Shown piece after piece: positions 5,370 through 9,554 of a stretch of DNA of 9,554 bases. Origin of the DNA: JAUWCW01 sp030609125 [NCBI: Candidatus Rokuibacteriota bacterium] (GTDB lineage Bacteria > JAUVQV01); assembly GCA_030609125.1 (NCBI GenBank), contig JAUWCW010000053.1, positions 1-9,554 of the forward strand, read 5' to 3'. Below the pieces are notes generated by a model that saw only the letters and a list, made by a program, of their open reading frames with translations, was not told the DNA's origin and made no database searches. Position 1 is the stretch's first letter. Every line of letters starts with the position of its first letter. A program made the position numbers and the translations under genes.

Positions 5370-7310
5370 TCAGTCTCCCCCGACGGCGGAGGCCGCAGCC
5401 TCCCCTGCGTCTTCGCTCTTCCCGGGGGGGGGCGCCTTCTGCCACCGGCCGAGAACGTAGGAAGCGGCGGCGGCGACAAATCCGAAGGAAAAGACGCTGA
5501 GCACCCTGGGGATCCCCTCCACCCCCACCAGGTCATAGAGGAAGACCTTCGCCGCGCCGACGAGAGTTATGAGAAGAGCCACGTTTCTCAGCTCGCGGTT
5601 GCGGCTGACGTAGGCGAGAACGAAGAACCCTATCGCCGCTGCGTTTATCAGGAGGGACTGGGCGCCCGAAAAGGCGTTGCCTATCTCTTTCCCGCCTCCG
5701 GTGCTGAGCAGGAAGTTGTAGACCCCGACACGGTAGAGGAAGAACCACCCCGTCAGTGAGGCGAACAGCAGTGAGACGCCGCCCAGGTCCCTTTTGTCGA
5801 TACGCGAAAAGACCACCGAGTCCGCGGGCGGGCTCTTCCGGCGACACCACCGGTAGTGGAGCAGCCCGACAACGGCTACCGTTCCCGAAGCGGCGATCCC
5901 GAGAAGAAGCGGCACGCCGGCCTGACCCCCGGCGAGCACGGCCGCCAGGGCCAGGGCAACGAACACCTGCATAAGGTAAGAGATGACACGCGTTCCTCCG
6001 CTCTGCCAGCGGTCGGAGATGATGGCCAGGTGAAAGGCCGACGCCGACAGCAGGGGCACGGCCGCCAGGAGGGCTCCCGTCGCCGCCGAAAGGGCCAGGA
6101 CGAGCAGGACAACGGCGGCGAAAGTGAAGGAGTTGAACTCCAGGGCGCTGAGTCTCTTCCCCTTGACCATGAAGGAAGCGATCCCCATGAGCGCGCTGGC
6201 CGCCACCACGCCGGTGACGCCGAGCCCGATTCCGCTCTCCCACAGCGGAATCGCCACGTGCTGCGCGGCGGTGAAGAAAACAAAGGCGCTCGCCGCGGGG
6301 GCAACGTAATCGAAGGCGAGCTTCCTCTCCCTGTGGATCCGATACATTCCGAGAAAGGCGCTGCCGAAAAAGAACAGGGCCAGCACCGCCACGGCGGGGA
6401 TGAACCAGTAGGGAAACAGATAGGGGCTCGGGAAATCCGGGTCCAGGAGAACAGCCTTGACCCTGAAGGCCCAGATCTGCATGACGACCCCTGTCAGGGC
6501 AAACAGGGCCCACCTCAGCCAGTCGCGCTTGAGGTCAAGCGCCGAGGCCAACGCCATGGCGTTGGCCGCGAGCAGCAGCACCGCCAGCAGAGGCAGGGAG
6601 GGAACGGGGAAATTCAGGGCCACCCCGGCCAGGGCCATTCCCAGTGTCCCGGCCACCGTCGGCGCCAGGCTCTTCGCCGTCCGGCCCGTGAAAGCCATTC
6701 CGACCCCTGTACCGAGCAGCAGGAGGTAGGCCGGCGCGGTGGGGAGAGACCCGAATCGCGTGTGGGTCTCTATGATAATGGAGAACATGAGCAGGGCCCC
6801 GGAGATGGAGAAGACCGGGGCAATGGAGCTCCCCTTCCGGTAGCGAAACCAGCCGATGAGCATGATGGCGGCGGCGTAGACCATGCCGAGAAGCGAGCCG
6901 ACGTGCTTTTCGATAACGCCGCTGTCGGTGACGGTGCGAAGGGCTAGAGCGACGACGAGAACGAAACAGAGCGTTGAAATCCGGGGAAGCAGGGCGCTCG
7001 AGCCGGCCCAGGCGACGATGCCGTCGGGCTTCTTCGCCGGAGACACGGCCTTTTCCGCAGCGGCCGCGCGCTCTGCCTCGGGGATGACGTCGGTTACCAT
7101 GGTCACCATGCCGGCGGTCATGGTCTCGACCTTCTTCTGCAGCTTGGCCACCTGGGCGGCAAGCTCTTCGACGCGGCGGTTCTCGGCCTCAGGGGCGACT
7201 TCCGTCACCATGGTCACCATGCCGGCGGCCAGCTCGCCAACCCGGTCCTGCAGCTGCTCGATCCTCGCGGAAAGGCCCTCAACACGCTGCTCAAGCGACT
7301 TGTCCGTCAC
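5370..7310 (-). CDS. Polytopic membrane protein, DUF2339-like, with N-terminal coiled coil
   Basis: 646 residues. Residues 1-83 are a charged, heptad-like coiled-coil region built from two tandem 37-residue copies (10-46 and 47-83), each containing AGMVTMVT. After a short linker the rest, from about residue 103 to 625, is a long series of hydrophobic helices, well over ten, with little else. A soluble coiled coil followed by many membrane helices is the layout of DUF2339 proteins, whose function is not established. The resemblance is by overall architecture and style, so the family name is tentative. The start is GTG at 7310, with AAGGAG about 7 nt upstream. The gene lies 43 nt after the NrfD-like gene and 18 nt before the thioredoxin/TPR gene, suggesting a role in the same membrane complex or its biogenesis. 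No cofactor-binding motif is visible. Confidence 0.75.
   Translation of the reverse strand: MTDKSLEQRVEGLSARIEQLQDRVGELAAGMVTMVTEVAPEAENRRVEELAAQVAKLQKKVETMTAGMVTMVTDVIPEAERAAAAEKAVSPAKKPDGIVAWAGSSALLPRISTLCFVLVVALALRTVTDSGVIEKHVGSLLGMVYAAAIMLIGWFRYRKGSSIAPVFSISGALLMFSIIIETHTRFGSLPTAPAYLLLLGTGVGMAFTGRTAKSLAPTVAGTLGMALAGVALNFPVPSLPLLAVLLLAANAMALASALDLKRDWLRWALFALTGVVMQIWAFRVKAVLLDPDFPSPYLFPYWFIPAVAVLALFFFGSAFLGMYRIHRERKLAFDYVAPAASAFVFFTAAQHVAIPLWESGIGLGVTGVVAASALMGIASFMVKGKRLSALEFNSFTFAAVVLLVLALSAATGALLAAVPLLSASAFHLAIISDRWQSGGTRVISYLMQVFVALALAAVLAGGQAGVPLLLGIAASGTVAVVGLLHYRWCRRKSPPADSVVFSRIDKRDLGGVSLLFASLTGWFFLYRVGVYNFLLSTGGGKEIGNAFSGAQSLLINAAAIGFFVLAYVSRNRELRNVALLITLVGAAKVFLYDLVGVEGIPRVLSVFSFGFVAAAASYVLGRWQKAPPPGKSEDAGEAAASAVGGD
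7062..7283 (-). repeat. Tandem 111-bp in-frame duplication in the DUF2339-like gene
   Basis: Residues 10-46 and 47-83 of the encoded protein are adjacent copies of a 37-residue unit, identical at 20 of 37 positions. The most conserved part, AGMVTMVT followed by (E/D)V-x-PEAE, is also nearly identical in DNA: ACCATGGTCACCATGCCGGC appears in both copies 111 bp apart (near 7095 and 7206 on the plus strand). Confidence 0.85.
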
Positions 7311-7353
7311 CCCGCCACTCCTTTTCCGGCATGGACTGATGGTTCTCTGAATT

Positions 7354-8565
7354 TCAAGCGCCTGTGCTTTCGTCCTCCGTCAGCCGCCCCGCGGCGTACG
7401 CCTCTTCAACGCTCCTGAACATGGGGAGCACCTTTTCGAAAAGAACCAGGAGGACCAATGGGGCAACGATGATGACGATCGTCGCCAGGATCCCCTCCTT
7501 TTCGAAGAACCGGGGCTGGAAGGGATCCCGCAGTCCCTTGAGGCTCTTGGAGAAGAGCTGGCCGCCGATGACTACGTTCCAGCGCATCGAGAAAACCTGG
7601 ATGAGCAGGATGAACGAGGCGGCGGCGGCAAGAATGTTCTGGACCCGGGGCTTCATCTGGCCGCCGAGAAGAACCGTGATCATCAGGAGGATGAAGGGGA
7701 TCAGCGAGCCGAAGACGAGCTGCACGGAGAAGAAGCTGAAAGCGAGACGGGTCGTCAGAAGCAGGCTGATGATCTCCCACTCTTCAGCCGACTCGTAGGC
7801 GAGAGTGATGATCTCGAGCAGCTCCAGGGTCACCGTCAGGATCATGAAGAGCCAGAGCCAGCGGACCATGGTGGCCACCGTCTCGCGCACGATGGGCAGA
7901 CCTTTGAGAAGCATGGCGACCTGGTACATCAGGATCATCGCCGCGATCCCCGACACGATCGCCGAGAAGAGGAAGATGATCGGCATGAGCGCCGTCGACC
8001 ACCAGGGATTGGCCTTGATGGCGCCGAAGAGAAAACCGACGTAGCCGTGGAGGAAGCACGCCGAGGGGATGCCGATGGCGGCGAGGACGGTGACTATCTT
8101 GTGGTCCTTCGCCAGGGCCGCGTCGGAGATGTCGTAGGTTCCCAGGGCGAGGGTCGCGAAGACGGTGCGCTTCAGCCCCCGGCTCTGACGGGCCATGAGG
8201 ACGATGTCCTTGCGGAAGACGAACCAGACCTCAAGAACGAGGATCATCAGGTACCAGTTGTAGGCCAGTCCGAAGCCGGCCATGGCCGACGAGGGGTTGG
8301 GAGTGATCATGATGCTCATGGCCCGCTGAGGCTGGCCGAGATGGTTGAGAAGCGGCCAGGTGGCGACGATCATGAAGGCGAGCGACGCCACCAGCGAGAA
8401 CCGCCCGATCGGCCAGAGTTCCTTGCGGTTGAAGACGTGGTAGAGGGAGGAGACGATGAAGGCCCCGGCGACGAGCCCCGTGACATACGGGTAGGTCACG
8501 ATCATCAGCGACCAGGTGATGTGAATGTCGTTGGGAAAGGCGTATCCCAATACCTCCGGTATCAT
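7354..8565 (-). CDS. NrfD/PsrC-family (DsrP-like) quinone-interacting membrane subunit
   Basis: Integral membrane protein expected to exchange electrons between the menaquinone pool and the partner iron-sulfur protein. Its 403 residues contain nine to ten hydrophobic helices: about 17-45, 56-76, 98-117, 156-182, 188-220, 234-257, 273-300, 308-336 and 358-380. Family-like features are an N-terminal WSLMIVTYPYVTGLVAGAF helix, LLNHLGQPQRA (72-82) followed by TPNPSSAM, and RWNVVIGGQ (328-336), which recall DsrP/Hmc-type members more than short NrfD. The start is ATG 8565, not an upstream one: a strong AAGGAGGT lies at 8569-8576, and the ATG overlaps the previous stop as ATGA. This indicates tight translational coupling to the iron-sulfur gene. 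No haem-binding motif is seen. The exact subfamily (DsrP, CbcU, ActC or other) is undecided. Confidence 0.88.
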   Translation of the reverse strand: MIPEVLGYAFPNDIHITWSLMIVTYPYVTGLVAGAFIVSSLYHVFNRKELWPIGRFSLVASLAFMIVATWPLLNHLGQPQRAMSIMITPNPSSAMAGFGLAYNWYLMILVLEVWFVFRKDIVLMARQSRGLKRTVFATLALGTYDISDAALAKDHKIVTVLAAIGIPSACFLHGYVGFLFGAIKANPWWSTALMPIIFLFSAIVSGIAAMILMYQVAMLLKGLPIVRETVATMVRWLWLFMILTVTLELLEIITLAYESAEEWEIISLLLTTRLAFSFFSVQLVFGSLIPFILLMITVLLGGQMKPRVQNILAAAASFILLIQVFSMRWNVVIGGQLFSKSLKGLRDPFQPRFFEKEGILATIVIIVAPLVLLVLFEKVLPMFRSVEEAYAAGRLTEDESTGA

Positions 8566-9350
8566 CTTACCTCCTTGTCGAGAGCGATGTAGAAGCACTG
8601 CGGCTCCGTCAGCAACTCAGGCTGCAGAACCCCCACCCGCTCGGTGAGAATCCGCTTGCGGACGGGGTCGAATGTGTCACGCATGTCGGCCAGCTGCCGC
8701 GCTCCCACGGGGCAGGCCTCGACACAGGCGGTGGTCCGCCCCTTGACAAGGCGGTGGTAGCAGAGGGTGCACTTCTGGGCGATCCCGGCGATGGAGAGGC
8801 TCCTGTCGTGGGTGATGAACCGGGCCCCGTAGGGACAGGCCTGGACGCAGTAGCCGCAGCCGACGCAGTAGTTGCTGTCCACCAGCACCACCCCGTCGCG
8901 GGTGCGGTAGGTCGCACCCACGGGGCAAACCTGCACACAGGGAGGTTTCTCGCAGTGGTTGCAGATTTTCGGAACGAAGAAGGACTTGGCGACCTTCATG
9001 TGGCCGACGTTTTCCTGGAAGCCGTACAGCGCGCCGTCCGGAGAATCCACTTCCCCCTCCCCTTCCTCGCCGATCTCGTAGCGCTCCACCCAGGTCCGGA
9101 CGTACCCGTCGGGGACCAGGTTTTCCTCCTTGCAGCCCTTGACGCACATGCCGCAGCCGATGCACCTGGTGGTGTCCACCAGGTAGGCCCAGCGGTGCTC
9201 GTTCCAGTTGTAATCCTCCAGGGGAACACCGCCAATGGTGCCCGTGGAAGCGCTCCCCTTCTCCCCGGGGCCGAGCACCAGGAAGGTCACACAGCCGCCG
9301 GAGACCAGGGCCGCCTTCCGCAAGAAATCACGTCGTGATACGTTGTTCAT
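8562..9350 (-). CDS. Tat-exported 4x[4Fe-4S] ferredoxin-type subunit (NrfC/DsrO/PsrB-like)
   Basis: Periplasmic electron-transfer subunit that should link the cytochrome c to the NrfD-like membrane protein. It has 262 residues. A twin-arginine signal SRRDFLRK (5-12) is followed by a hydrophobic stretch. Sixteen cysteines form four clusters: C63/C66/C69/C73, C130/C133/C138/C142, C162/C165/C168/C172 and C194/C197/C209/C213, the classical NrfC/PsrB/DsrO pattern with paired CxxCxxCxxxC(P) motifs. I start at ATG 9350 because the Tat motif follows immediately and AGGAGAG/GGCGGAG lies just upstream. A start 26 codons earlier, at 9428, would run back into the cytochrome gene and bury the signal. The gene begins 13 nt after the cytochrome stop and ends in an ATGA overlap with the NrfD-like gene. 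Its partner enzyme, if any, lies outside the window. Confidence 0.92.
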   Translation of the reverse strand: MNNVSRRDFLRKAALVSGGCVTFLVLGPGEKGSASTGTIGGVPLEDYNWNEHRWAYLVDTTRCIGCGMCVKGCKEENLVPDGYVRTWVERYEIGEEGEGEVDSPDGALYGFQENVGHMKVAKSFFVPKICNHCEKPPCVQVCPVGATYRTRDGVVLVDSNYCVGCGYCVQACPYGARFITHDRSLSIAGIAQKCTLCYHRLVKGRTTACVEACPVGARQLADMRDTFDPVRKRILTERVGVLQPELLTEPQCFYIALDKEVR

Positions 9351-9363
9351 CTCCGCCTCTCTC

Positions 9364-9554
9364 CTATGGTGTCGGGTCGTGGGGTGAGTGACAGTCGAAA
9401 CAGACCTCGTCGGAAGCCTCCTCCGCACCCTGCTCCACCGGATGGCTTTTAATGTTCACCTGGGGAAAGCCCTCGGGCCGGGCGTCAAGCTCCGCGTGAC
9501 AGCGGCCGCACAGCTTCAGGACGCTCTTGACCCGCGGCATGTCGGCGTACTTGT
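9364..9554 (-). CDS. Multiheme c-type cytochrome, C-terminus (partial, cut by window edge)
   Basis: The last 62 residues of a leftward gene are visible, ending in TAG at 9366-9364. They contain two covalent haem-binding motifs, CGRCH and CFDCH, 36 residues apart, the latter followed by SPHDP. CxxCH motifs with nearby histidines that can be second axial ligands (for example in IKSHPVEQ) are typical of periplasmic multiheme cytochromes of the NapC/NrfH-partner, DsrJ or Cbc kinds. The total number of haems and the signal peptide are outside the window. It precedes the iron-sulfur gene by 13 nt, so the order cytochrome, iron-sulfur protein, NrfD-like protein resembles DsrJ-O-P and Geobacter CbcS-T-U modules. 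The subfamily cannot be decided from this fragment. Confidence 0.85.
   Translation of the reverse strand, partial: KYADMPRVKSVLKLCGRCHAELDARPEGFPQVNIKSHPVEQGAEEASDEVCFDCHSPHDPTP

Noticed and set aside
4140-5759. 539-codon plus-strand open frame
   Set aside because: Antisense to the thioredoxin/TPR gene and the end of the DUF2339-like gene; no motif, composition typical of a shadow frame.
5856-6947. 363-codon plus-strand open frame
   Set aside because: Antisense to the transmembrane part of the DUF2339-like gene; Gln/Gly/Arg-rich mirror of hydrophobic codons.
9351-9428. Upstream start at 9428 for the iron-sulfur protein
   Set aside because: It would overlap the cytochrome gene by about 65 bp and place 26 residues before the twin-arginine signal; ATG 9350 has ribosome-site sequence and an immediate Tat motif.

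Overview
This window is ordinary GC-rich bacterial chromosome with tightly packed genes, clear Shine-Dalgarno sites and two small AT-richer intergenic promoter regions. The right half encodes a periplasm-facing redox module: a multiheme c-type cytochrome, a Tat-exported iron-sulfur protein and an NrfD-type membrane subunit. Such modules are typical of anaerobic or facultatively anaerobic Gram-negative bacteria, for example Desulfobacterota/deltaproteobacteria-like lineages. The phylum is an inference; no rRNA or other marker gene is present.

Left part (1-2580). A nitroreductase-family gene is cut by the left edge and reads leftward. It diverges from rpiA (ribose-5-phosphate isomerase A, start GTG at 350). 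The 260-bp gap between them holds a near-perfect 12-bp inverted repeat. Next, on the minus strand, come cysE (serine O-acetyltransferase) and larE (PP-loop sulfur transferase). They are 9 bp apart and probably form a two-gene sulfur-related operon. larE and rpiA converge with only 6 bp between their stops.

Middle (2581-4238). A 56-bp AT-rich divergent promoter region separates cysE from a TRAM-domain, iron-sulfur RNA (uracil-5-)-methyltransferase of the RlmD/RlmCD type. After it lies a 308-bp gap without a convincing gene. Most of this gap is one large nested imperfect palindrome (about 3964-4211) whose core has 24-nt arms with a single mismatch. It is the most unexplained piece of DNA here: a mobile or repetitive palindromic element, or a structured RNA.

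Right part (4239-9554). Five minus-strand genes, transcribed right to left with gaps of 13, -4, 43 and 18 bp, look like one operon: multiheme cytochrome c (partial), 4x[4Fe-4S] Tat protein, NrfD-like quinone-reactive membrane protein, a large polytopic DUF2339-like membrane protein, and a secreted thioredoxin-fold/TPR protein. The first three should form an electron-transfer complex linking the menaquinone pool to periplasmic carriers. The last two are unusual companions. The thioredoxin domain has lost both active-site cysteines (W-S-P-R-S instead of W-C-x-x-C). The DUF2339-like protein carries a 37-residue tandem duplication in its N-terminal coiled coil. No CRISPR array, tRNA, rRNA, transposase or phage gene was seen.
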